A stretch of DNA of 64,000 nt from Fratercula arctica (lineage: Eukaryota; Chordata; Aves; Charadriiformes; Alcidae), in contig CANTUZ010000003.1 in the NCBI GenBank assembly GCA_947846985.1, positions 95,136,674 to 95,200,673 of the forward strand, in the 5' to 3' direction. A program made the position numbers and the translations under genes. Within the stretch, counting starts at the first letter, position 1, and the number at the start of each line of letters is the position of its first letter. The notes beneath the pieces were generated by a model. It was not told the DNA's origin, made no database searches, and was given only the letters and a program-made list of their open reading frames with translations. Below, piece by piece: positions 37,790 through 47,513 of this stretch.

Positions 37790-38768
37790 GTCATGAGTGA
37801 GGTCCCCCAGGGATCGATATTGGGCCCAATGCTGTTCAATATCTTCATAAGTGATCTGGATGATGCAATCAAGCATACCCAGATGAAGTTTTCTGATGAA
37901 AGCAAACTGAGTGGAGAAGTGGACACTTCAGAAGGGAAAGCCACCCTGCAGGAAGACCTGGATAAGCTGGAAGAGTGGGCTAACAAGAAGATTATGAAGT
38001 TCAACAAGAGCAAGTGTAAGGTCTTGCACCTGGGAAAACATAATCCAGAAGTGCAGCACAGACTGGGATCTACCCAGCTGCAGAACAACTCTGTAGAAAG
38101 GGACCTGGGGGTCCTGGTGGACAACAAGCTCAATATGAGTGAACACTGTGCTGCAGTGGCAAAGAAAGCCAACAGGATGGTGGGTTGCATCAACAAGGGC
38201 ATCACCAGCACAGATAAAGAAGTCATTATCCCGCTCTACTCAGCATTTGTCAGGCCACACCTGGAATACTGTGTTCAGTTTTGGTCCCCGCTATACAAAA
38301 AAAGATGTGGACAGGCTGGAGAGGGTCCAGAGAAGGGCCACCAACATGATCAAAGGACTGGGAAGACTGCCACATGAGGAAAGGCTGAGAGAATTGGGTT
38401 TGTTCAGCCTTGAGAAAAGGAGGTTTAGGGGAGACCTTATCCCCACGTTCCAGTATTTAAAAAGTCGCTACAAAGAAGATGGAGATTCCCTTTTTACAAG
38501 GAGTTACATGGAAAAGATGAAGAGCAATGGGTACGAGTTACTCCTGGGGACATTCCAATTGGACACAAGAGCAAAATTTTTCACAATGAGAACAATCAGC
38601 CATTGGAATAATCTCCCCAGAGAAGTGGTGGATTCCCCAACACTGGATACTTTTAAGATTCAGCTGGACAGGGTGCTGGACCATCTTGTCTAGACCGTGC
38701 TCTTGCCAAGAAAGGTTGGTCCAGATGGTCCTTGAGGTCCCTTCCAAACTAGTATTCTATGATTCTAT
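37790..38768 (+). mobile_element. CR1 LINE, 3' third of pol with one frameshift
   Basis: A 5'-truncated CR1 that begins in the RT domain at the PQG motif (SEVPQGSILGPMLFNIFISDLDD) and runs to the octamer tail at 38753-38768. Codons stay open from 37793 to about 38284, then the sense frame shifts and stays open from there to 38693. Compared with the copy at 24512 the shift fits a two-base loss right after the Trp codon of CVQFW (38282-38284). FADD reads FSDE, so the RT would be dead anyway. Distinctive residues (KIMKFNKSKC, ITSTDKEVI) suggest another subfamily from the 24.5-kb element. The exact 5' junction is uncertain by about 15 bases. Confidence 0.93.
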
Positions 38769-41495
38769 GTTTTCATACAAATATGACTGAAGAAATAAGT
38801 CCAATAAATAAGCTAATTGAGTAGCAATATTTTCCATTGCATTAGCTGGGAAACACATTCCATATGAAAAGATATGGTTGAGTTGCAGAAGGTACTCTCT
38901 TTTTTTTAATCTTCCAGTAAGAGAGACATTTCTAGCCCTTCCTTGCTCCCCAGCTCTCCTTTTCCAAAATGCTGATAAAGGAAAGACCCAAAATAGCTCC
39001 TCAGTTGAAAAGGCAAAGATAAGTAGGTGCAATAGTGATGCTGAAGTTGATTTGGAGAAAAAAAAAAAGAAAAAAGGAAAACAGAAGGCAATGCTATAAC
39101 GGATCTGAAAAAAAGCAGGTAAGGTGAGCATTTGTTCCATGTACAGGATTGGCTTTTCTAGTAGTTTACCACACAGGGTACATCTGCTATCATTATTTAT
39201 ACTATGACCTCTGTCCCAGGGCTGTCACTCAGCAGAAGCCATCATGCATTTGCCAGGAATTCTCTGTGCAAGTTCCAGTTTGGGTGTAGCCAGGCCAGTA
39301 TGTACTTCCGGTTCTCTCTATGCTGCCTCTCTCATCCCAGCAGCTCAGCTCTGACCATTGTCCCCTCTGATAAGGAGAAGGGCCTTTTCGGACCTAATAG
39401 GGAAGCAGAAAATCAGGTAAAGACCACAAACCAAACCCAATGCCCTCTCATATTCATTGGTGTGCAATAAATGTATAGCACAGAGGGGTATTTTTGATGT
39501 TTAGAGAGTGTATTTTGGTTTTCGGGTTGTGGGTTGGTTTTTTTGGGGTTTTTTTTTTTTTTCATTGAATCTTGTACTTCTAAGCTTTTCTTTCCATAGA
39601 CTCAAGTCTTGGGAGTGTAAGTGAAGAATAGAAACCAAAACATCTGAATTTGTAGACTATTAACATATATATAGGCTGTTATGGTAATATTAGTGCATAT
39701 GGCTTTCTTAATCTTGCCAAGACAAATAAAATTTATGTGCATAAATCTATCGATGTTTGGGCTCTTGCTCTTAATTTTCATGATAATTAATTATGCCAGG
39801 GCAGTTGAGAGGTACGTCACAATAGTTGAACTGCTTACTGCAAATTTAATTCTCAGGCAACTTGACTGTAAAATATTTATTTTGTTTTGAGTTGGAGAAA
39901 GATACTTAGATCTTTCAAGTGCTACACTGAAGAAAAAGAAGGTGATCAAATACTTGTCTATGTCAATGTTAACTTCAGTGTATTAACTTAAGTGTATGCG
40001 TGAACTGTGTACTCTTTCACTCAGTATTTTTATATTATATAAAATAGGAAATTTTTTTTTTCACATTAAGAGCTAAAAAGGTTTTGGTTTTTCAATTGGA
40101 TTCTGGGGAAGCATGTGTTTAAGTTACAGTGAGAACTGTGATATCAAGCTCCATGGCATCTTTTTTGCCTTGCAGCGTACTGGAAATGAGTTTGTTTGTA
40201 TTCCAGATTCACTCAAAAAACAACAGGTGTTTTAGCTGCTATTGGTATTCCATGACATGGTAATGATAATATTGCAGACAACTTCAGTAAGATGAGGTGA
40301 ATCCCACACTGAAGCTTTCACCCCAGAAAGAACACCAGACTTTGTAGATAAGATTTCAGAAACTGGAAGCACATGGAGAGTCCCTAATAGCAATCTTGTC
40401 AGTTCCCAATATGAAGTTCTTAGCCAGAGATGGTATTAATTTCACTCAGCTTGATCCATCTTTCTCTGAAATAGTCACGGATAAATGACATAGCTGCACA
40501 GTAAGCAGGGGAAAAGAGGTACTTTTAGTGAACGATTCATTTCATCATTTTTAGGTGTCTATTTTGGATGAAATAAATCACATTCAAAAAGTTCTCAAAT
40601 AGGTTCCTCTCAGAAAATGTAGATGACTGCAAGGAAATGATTTTATGTCCCTGTATCTATCTGAACTCTCTGCTAAGGCTTCATGTGTGTTTGTGTGTGT
40701 GTACATAGATATGAAATTATATTTCAGCTTGGACTGCTCTGGGTTTCTCGTGCACTGGAACAGGACTGCAAAGATAAGAGAGCATGCAATTTAGCCAATT
40801 CAGAGAGTTACAAGGATTGAGAATGGCTATTTTAGGGCATTTCGAAGGATATGCTCTGAGCTATAAGTACCCTTCCTTCATGAATACAACTGTAACTCTA
40901 ACACCTCTGAGTAGTGGGAGAGGCATAAGAATTTACACACATGCCTTTGGGTATGATTTTAAACTATCCTGTAAAGGAAAGTTTGAATTGAAAAGGCTGT
41001 TTCACAATGAAAACACACAAAGAGGCTTAAAAACTTCTGGTGTACCTGTCACAGTTATATCCAGTATCTATTAATCTTTTGGATCAATTTAGGAAGAAAT
41101 TACAGGAATGAAAGCCTGCTGACAGCAACATCTAAATAATATAGTTTGGTTTACTGTGTGGTGTTCATCATTACCATATAATGGAATTCCATTAGCATTT
41201 GAAATATCTGGTGTTTCTCAAATCATTATGGAGTCTTACTTCTGTCTTCCCATTAGAAAGCGCTCACGTTTTTTCTTGCAGAAAAACAGGGATTTACCGA
41301 GTCCTACCTCTTTTAAATCACTTGTATATGAATACAACCAATCTGAGGTGTAATCAAAGCATTGCCAGTATGGGAAGAGTTGATTTTTCTTTCTCTAAAT
41401 AGTTAATTATTCCTTCTGTAATTAGTGCTCTGAGGTGACTAAATAAAATGAGAAAATGTAGGTTTCCTCATCTATTTTCTGTTTGTACCAATAAT
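38769..41495. other. Non-coding spacer, probably intron
   Basis: No exon or transposon recognised. Simple sequence includes A/G-rich 39055-39082, a T-rich run at 39538-39562 and TG-rich 40685-40704. Frames at 38878-39099 and 39204-39470 lack domain signatures; the lysine-rich end of the first is just the A/G run. Confidence 0.5.
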
Positions 41496-41660
41496 TTAGG
41501 TTGGAAGGACCTTGAGAGGTCATCTATGTCAGCCTCCTGGTCAAAGCACGTCTAACTTGAAAGTTAGATCAGGTTATTGAGGGACTTGTCCAGTCAAGAT
41601 CTGAAAATCTTCACTGACATAGATGCCACAGCATCTCTGAATGACCTGTTCCAGTAACTC
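41496..41660 (-). mobile_element. CR1 3' end fragment
   Basis: Minus-strand CR1 tail. On the plus strand it reads 'ttaggttggaaggaccttga', 'gtcatctatgtcagcctcct', then 'gacttgtccagtcaagatct' and 'atgacctgttccagtaact', the reverse of the last ~150 bases of a CR1. It abuts the plus-strand CR1 starting at about 41660. Confidence 0.85.
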
Positions 41661-41913
41661 AGGGATCAATACTGCATCTGACTCCTTCGACAAGTGTACA
41701 GATGACAACAAATTGAGGGCAATGGCTGATATGGGGGTTGCCAGCTACGTTGAGCTAACCAAGCTGGAGAAATGAGCCAATGGAGCTTCATGTAATTCAA
41801 CAAAGATTCATGGGGAGTTCAGGCCTGTGGGCAGAACAACCTCATGCATCAGTGCTGGGGCTGATGTGCTGGGAAAGAGTGCTGCAGCAAAGGTCCTGAG
41901 TGGGTGTCTTGAT

Positions 41914-42096
41914 GAGGCACTGGAACAGGTTGCCCAGGGAAGATGTCAATGTCCCATAACTGGAAGTGTTCAAGGCCAGGCTGGATGGGGCTTTGAGCAA
42001 CCTGGTCTAGTGGGAGGTGTCCCTGACCATGGCAGGGGGGTCCGACTACATGATCTTTAAGGTCCCTTCCAACCTAAACCATTCTATGAGTCTATG
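41914..42096 (+). mobile_element. Short CR1 nested in the older CR1
   Basis: A 5'-truncated CR1 of about 180 bases: 'gaggcactggaacaggttgc', 'aagtgttcaaggccaggctg', 'ctacatgatctttaaggtcc', then 'ccattctatgagtctatga'. It sits between two collinear parts of the older CR1, with ATGA at both edges (41912-41915 and 42094-42097), a possible short duplication. The ORF at 41827-42060 crosses the junction and is an accident. Confidence 0.85.
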
Positions 42097-42161
42097 AACA
42101 AATTAACATGAGCCAGGACTGCACTCTTGTGGTGATACAGGCTAAACACACAGAAGGCTGC

Positions 42162-42753
42162 TGTGGTGGCTTGACCCCCAGCTGGTAGGTAAGTTCCCAC
42201 GCATCTGCTGGCTCACTCCCCTGCAGGGGGATGCGGCTGGGAGGTGGGGGGTGGGGGGGGTGGGGGAGGGGTGAAGAGTCAGAGGGCAAAAGTGAGAAAA
42301 AACTTGCTTTGTTCCAGCAAAGCAGAATAAGGAATTTGTTCACTACATCCCATCAGCAGGCAGATGTTTAGCCACTTCCAGGAAAGCAGGACCTCAGCAC
42401 ACAAAATGGTTAGTTGGGAAGACAAACACGATGACCACAAATGTCTCCCCCCTTCCTCCTTCTTTTCCCGAGTTTTTATTGCTGAGTATGATGTCATATG
42501 GTACGAAATATCCCTTTGATCAGTTGGGGTGAGCTGCCCCCGCTGTGTCCCCTCCTAGCTTCTTCTGCACCCCCAGCCTACTCTCTGAGGAGACAAAGCA
42601 GGAAACAGAAAAGGCCTTGACGCTGTGCAAGCACTACTTAGCAATAACTAAAACACTAGTGTGTTATCAACACTGTTTTGGTCAGAAATTCAAAACAGCA
42701 CTGTGCCAGATTCTATGAAGGAAATTAACTCCATCCCAGCCAGACCTGATACA
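42162..42753 (-). mobile_element. Solo ERV LTR, same family as the 24-kb LTR
   Basis: Reverse-oriented copy. On the plus strand it opens TGTGGTGGCTTGACCCCCAG (the LTR's 3' end) and closes 'aactccatcccagccagacc' plus TGATACA (its 5' end). Shared inner words are 'aactaaaacactagtgtgtt' and 'ggccttgacgctgtgcaagc'. GCTGC (42157-42161) and GCTGT (42754-42758) flank it, a 5-bp target duplication with one mismatch. It lacks a ~40-base stretch around the polyadenylation-type signal, and holds an expanded G-run near 42243-42276. A TATA-like GCAATAAAAAC (minus strand, near 42473-42483) lies where the family's TATA site belongs. No retroviral genes accompany it. Confidence 0.85.
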
Positions 42754-43245
42754 GCTGTATTAGTATGATCATTGACAGCTGGCTGGGGGAAGCCGTTATT
42801 GCCCTGGGGAGGCCACATCTGAACTAATATACCTGAACCAATACAAGAAATATGTTAATAAAGTAAATCTAATCCAGCAGAGGATCACTAAGGCAGTTAG
42901 AGCGCTGGAATACATAACTTAGGAGGAGAAACACAGGGTCTTTGTTTGTTTAGCCGAGGGAAAAGAAGTCGAGCAGGGAAGGCTTTAATGCTTTAATTCC
43001 GATCTAATGCGAAGTAATGGAGCAGATGGAGCAGTCTTTTCTCTGACATGTACAACAGAAGGGCAGGGTCTGATGGTCAAAAGTTGTAGGAGAGATTCCA
43101 GAGAGGTTGTGGAATCTCCATTCTTGGAGATTTTCAAAATGTAACTAGATACAGTCCTGAGCAACTTCATCTGCCTTTGAAGCTAGACCTGCTTTGAGCA
43201 GGAGGCTGAAGTAGATGACCAACTCAAATTACTCCACAATTCAAT

Positions 43246-44633
43246 GGACTGGCTATTTCATCTCCCTGTTTCTCACTAGACCAGTTTGGAAGAAAATACG
43301 TTATTTATTTCTTTGTGTGATCCTACACAACACAGATTATTTTTCTTTTCTTTATTTTAAAGGCTGTTTCCTCTGAATTATTTAGAATATGAATGTAAAT
43401 ACATGAACTCAGAGTCTCTTGTGAAGCTTTCAGAACTGTTTCTGACTTTATTTCCCTGATGGATCTGCTTCCTACAATTAGTGCAAAACTCAGTGGTTCC
43501 AAGCAGTTTCCCAGGTAGAGTCAACAAACAGTTATTTTCTATCCAATACAGAATTCATTTACCTGCACTGATATCTCTTCAGGGAACATGTTTTTGTTAG
43601 TAGTTTTCTGCTGTTACATTTAAAGATTTTTTTTTTTTTTTAAGGAAAAAAAGGAAGGTTTTTTAAGCTCCTTGAAAGGGAACTAAGAGAATAAAAGAAC
43701 ACTCCTTGTCATTCTATCTTTGAAGTGAAACCTTTGTGTAGGTAAATATGAGTCATTCAGATTTGCTGCCTGCTGAAGTTAAGTACTTGCATGCTGTAAT
43801 ACTGCAGATATGTATTGTTTGAATTACAATTTCTGTAAAATTGAGCTTCTGTAAAGGTTTGAACCAGTGAGAGGAACTGAAGGTGTTTTAATGTGTTCTT
43901 TCCTGAGGCACCTTCTAAATGATGACAAATAGTGATAGGATGAAGCCTCTATTAGATTGCACTTCAGAGAGTATGAAGCTGTAGTCGAGGGATACTGCAA
44001 AAGAGTAATGAAAAATCATTAGGAACTTTAAAAGAGAATATGAGTTTTCTTTTATATATCAAGAAGCCATTATGCACTATTGCTGTGTTCAAGTGTCTTT
44101 CCATGGTTTCATTATTAACCTTCATTTTCAAGAACTTTATAACTCAGCCATTTTAAATCATATTACAAATATATCTTATCTGTCTGAATGCATACATGTT
44201 AATTTTCTTTAAAAAAATTGAATATACTTAGTCCAAATATATTGACATTATTGGCTGATGGTCAGATAGTAGTAGCAGCCTGACGAGATGTTGCTCTTCA
44301 AAGATTATATGCTGAACTGGTGATGTTAATTCAGCTGAGGTCAAATTTGAGCAAAGCTTAGCTAAAAATAATGGGTTGGACTCCCCTGTCAGCCAATTCA
44401 GTCTGTGAAATAACCGGGAGTTCAAAAAACAACCTAGGCAGAAGAGATAATGAGAAGAAAAACCCTGAGAAAAAATGAAATGTCAAGGCCTGAAAATGCA
44501 AAGAAAGGTAGCTGTGAGCTCTGCAAGTATCCCAGAGACTGAAGTCAATTATGACTTCACTTAAAATTGTGCTGAGTAATTCAGGCCACTGATTAAGTTA
44601 AAACTGGACTACCCGTGAGCTTGATCATTGCAT
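43246..44633. other. Non-coding spacer, probably intron
   Basis: No exon or transposon recognised. T-rich at 43626-43642 and A-rich just after it. The minus-strand frame 44228-44425 has no domain signature. Confidence 0.5.
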
Positions 44634-44725
44634 AGAATCATAGAAGTGTTTTGGTTGGAAAAGATCTTTAAGATCATCAAGTCCAACCATTAACCTAGCA
44701 CTGCCAAGTTACCACTAAACCATAT
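44634..44725 (-). mobile_element. Short CR1 3' tail
   Basis: Plus strand reads 'atagaatcatagaagtgttt', 'ggttggaaaagatctttaag', 'atcatcaagtccaaccatta', 'cctagcactgccaag'. This matches the minus-strand CR1 tail at 53311 in its 'accattaacctagcactgcc' words, so both belong to one subfamily. Confidence 0.9.
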
Positions 44726-44812
44726 ATGGGTCTATTTTTCAGAATTAACATATTTTTCACAATCTTATTGGACGCTATTTTATTTTTGCCTACACACAAC
44801 ATGAAGTTAGGA

Positions 44813-44851
44813 ACTTGTTTCGAAACAAGTGGAAACAAGTGAAACAAGTGG
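44813..44851. repeat. 18-bp palindrome followed by GAAACAAGTG tandem units
   Basis: 44813-44830 is a perfect palindrome, ACTTGTTTC joined to its complement GAAACAAGT. The right half is then repeated, giving three consecutive GAAACAAGT(G) units to 44851. The arrangement suggests small slippage or template-switch duplication. Confidence 0.85.
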
Positions 44852-45755
44852 CAGTGAAACACTGCCTCCCTTTTCTCATTTCATGAGTTAATCGCTAACC
44901 AATGTTCCCTTGAAAACCAGTAATGCAGAAAAAAGTTATACAAAAAAATGCATAAAATTGTTCAGAGTTTTAAAATTTATTTAAAAATACATTTAAAAAA
45001 AATTTTAACTAGAAAAACAATCACCATTAATAGTAGAATCAACTGTACATTCTCCTTACCTCTTCATCCATCCAGTATCAGCATTCACGCCTAGACATAA
45101 AAGTTGACTGTAGTCATCTTTCAGTTGCTGATTAGTACATTTGACCTCAAGATATTGTCAAAGCTCATTGCATGAATCACTAAATGATATTAGGAGTCTT
45201 TTTAACAGTGTTGACTAGAAACTTAGCAAGGAAAAGTTAGTGTGTATACTTATTCATAGGTGTGGCTGGGTTACCAAAAATTAATTTGAGAGTAATTGAT
45301 TTTCAAAATTTGCAGGTATCTTCTCGTTCCACATGCAATTCGATTGGCTACTCACTAGTCAGCTCTCTTAAACATTCCATAAAAACAAGTTCCTATGAAG
45401 TAAAACAAGTTCCTACACAGTAATACCGTATCTGAAAGTGCCTTCTGGGTCTGAACTCTGTTTCCTGCTATTGCCGATGATTACATTTTATAATTCTTTT
45501 CACAAACCAATGAAGTTACATTTAAAAGTAGTAAAGTTGTTGTTTGTTTTTTTTTTTTTCCCATGACATGCAAAATTGTTGTGGAAACTCAATAACTTTG
45601 ATGGTTTGCAACCTTATTTCTATCAAATTACAACCTATTTATACTAGTTTATTTCTCTGACAATATTATTTTTTTCCATGGAAATATATTATAAGGAGAG
45701 AAGATAAGCATATTTATGCCTCTTTTGTGCATAGTTGGATCCTTCCAACCCCTGT
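44852..45755. other. AT-rich non-coding spacer
   Basis: Nothing recognised apart from a near-direct repeat of 'aaaacaagttccta' at 45381 and 45401 and a T run of 14 or so near 45547-45560. No exon is supported. Confidence 0.5.
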
Positions 45756-45880
45756 GACAGAAAAAAATTAATCCTTTTTTCTGTCCTGTTGTACTGATAT
45801 ATATAATCTTTTCATATATATATGAATCCTTTCATATATATGAGAAGATTATGTATATCAGTACAACAGGCAGAAAAACT
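45756..45880. repeat. Overlapping inverted repeats with AT-rich centre
   Basis: A large inverted repeat has left arm 45775-45813 (ttttttctgtcctgttg..., then tactgatatatataatctt) and right arm 45842-45879. The arms match at about 35 of 38 positions with one single-base gap. The spacer of 28 bases is mostly AT and holds its own (TCATATATA / TATATATGA) pairing. A second hairpin overlaps the left arm: GACAGAAAAAA (45756-45766) pairs with TTTTTTCTGTC (45775-45785). TA-rich DNA continues to about 45923. It resembles a palindromic AT-rich repeat or a decayed foldback element; no transposase is present. Confidence 0.85.
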
Positions 45881-47276
45881 TTATATATATATTTTATATA
45901 TATGTAATTTTTATATATATATCTCTAATTTGTAGGGATCACAAGGCATCATATGAAGAGGAGAATTGTTTGTAAAATCAGTGTGAATTAAGATATAATA
46001 ATTCATAGGTGACAAAGGGATAAGATGTGTGCTGGTTTGAGCCTCCTAAGAGAAAGCCCAGTACGTAACACCCTGACCAAATCCTATCCAACTATTGTGC
46101 TGATGCATAGACTCAGCCTTGGGCTTGTCAGGTCTCTAGGAGAGACATGTCAACACCAGGCTAATATGTTCTTGATTTTACTAGGCAGCTTTTATTCATT
46201 CTGTAATCTAACCACTGTAAGTGAATTTGAGTTCCTCTGAATTCCTGCCTAAGCAGGATATATATTCTTTGCATATGTTTAATATGTTAATTACCTGCTT
46301 ATGCATTACATAATTCCATAGCTTACTGAATTCTTGGAAGCAAATAAGTGCCATACTTCATGAAGCTTCTGTTTTATTTATCTGCCATCAAATACTCAAC
46401 TTCAGACTTTTCTGAGATAAACAGACTTTTAAAAAACTTGTTAAAAGCACCTTACAGCTATTTGTTCCATACAGTGATGCCACTTATGTACTTTATAAAT
46501 GTGTTATTTTGCATCTGATAAACACTCAGTTGTACTTCACAGCACTCAAAACATATTTATTTTGCTGTATGTCAGAATAACTGCATATTGGGTGCTCCAA
46601 CATTTCGCTTGCAGTTTCCATTGACTTTGCATTTCAGCATGACATTTACTGCTGCCAGGTTTATCAGCATATTCTGAAATGAAAGTTTGGCCTTCTAGTC
46701 AGAATAAGAAAGTGGTGTCATAATATAAGTTTCATTGAAATATATTCCTATATTCATAAAAATACATTTTATCATCTTTTTCCACCTGTCTGCTTTGATA
46801 AATTTCACACAAATGACTATTTTTCTCATAATCAATTTCAAGGAGAATGTAAATATTCATGAATTCATCTCACCAATATTAATTTGCTGGGTTTTTATTC
46901 ACATAATAGGGAGTCTGTGATGCATCTATTATAGCTTCACATACCTTTTCAACTTGACAGTGGTAAATGAAATCCAGGAAACACATGCTTCTTCCATTCA
47001 TAGGATTTAGAGAGTGATAAGAAATTATTACAATCAGTCATAATAAGTTTATAACTATACAGGAGAAAACAATCCGCACAGGAAGGAGTCACAAATATGT
47101 CCCTCTTTAACTCCTCTTTTTAGTGTGTTCAGAATATATGCATTAAAAAATCTGTGTATTCAGTTCTATGTGGTTAAGGATTCTGATAGTTTTAATATTA
47201 TTTGTTTAATTCTCAACATTGTGTATATGCCCATATATAGCAAAGCTTAAGGCTAGACCTTTACCTAGAGTGAGTG
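45881..47276. other. AT-rich non-coding spacer
   Basis: The start is TA-rich (to about 45923). No exon or transposon recognised. Small frames at 46025-46240 and 46735-46920 lack domain signatures. Confidence 0.5.
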
Positions 47277-47513
47277 AGGGGAGGGGAAGGGAAGGGAAGG
47301 GAAGGGAAGGGAAGGGAAGGGAAGGGAAGGGAAGGGAAGGGAAGGGAAGGGAAGGGAAGGGAAGGGAAGGGAAGGGAAGGGAAGGGAAGGGAAGGAAGGG
47401 AAGGGAAGGGAAGGGAAGGGAAGGGAAGGGAAGGGAAGGGAAGGGAAGGGAAGGGAAGGGAAGGGAAGGGAAGGGAAGGGAAGGGAAGGGAAGGGAAGGG
47501 AAGGGAAGGGGGA
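47277..47513 (+). repeat. (GGGAA)n pentanucleotide microsatellite, about 47 units
   Basis: A nearly pure GGGAA array about 235 bases long, with one missing G near 47394 as the only inner fault. All purine on the plus strand, all pyrimidine on the minus. GGG tracts separated by AA fit the quadruplex rule repeatedly, and the mirror-symmetric purine tract can also form triplex DNA. The open frames in this interval (G/R/E/K on one strand, P/F/L/S on the other) are artefacts of the array. Confidence 0.98.

Larger units (their letters stand above)
41661..43245 (+). mobile_element. Old CR1 LINE, twice interrupted
   Basis: A badly decayed CR1 in three pieces: 41661-41913, 42097-42161 and 42754-43245. 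The first piece aligns to the RT active-site region and ends at the counterpart of 'gagtcctggtgga' (near 27050 in the better copy). The second resumes with 'acaaattaacatgagccagg', the counterpart of 'acaacaggatgaccatgagc'. The third covers 'ggggaggccacatctgaact' to the 3' end ('ggctgaagtagatgaccaac', 43205). A short CR1 fills the first gap and a reversed ERV LTR the second. It cannot encode anything. Confidence 0.85.
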
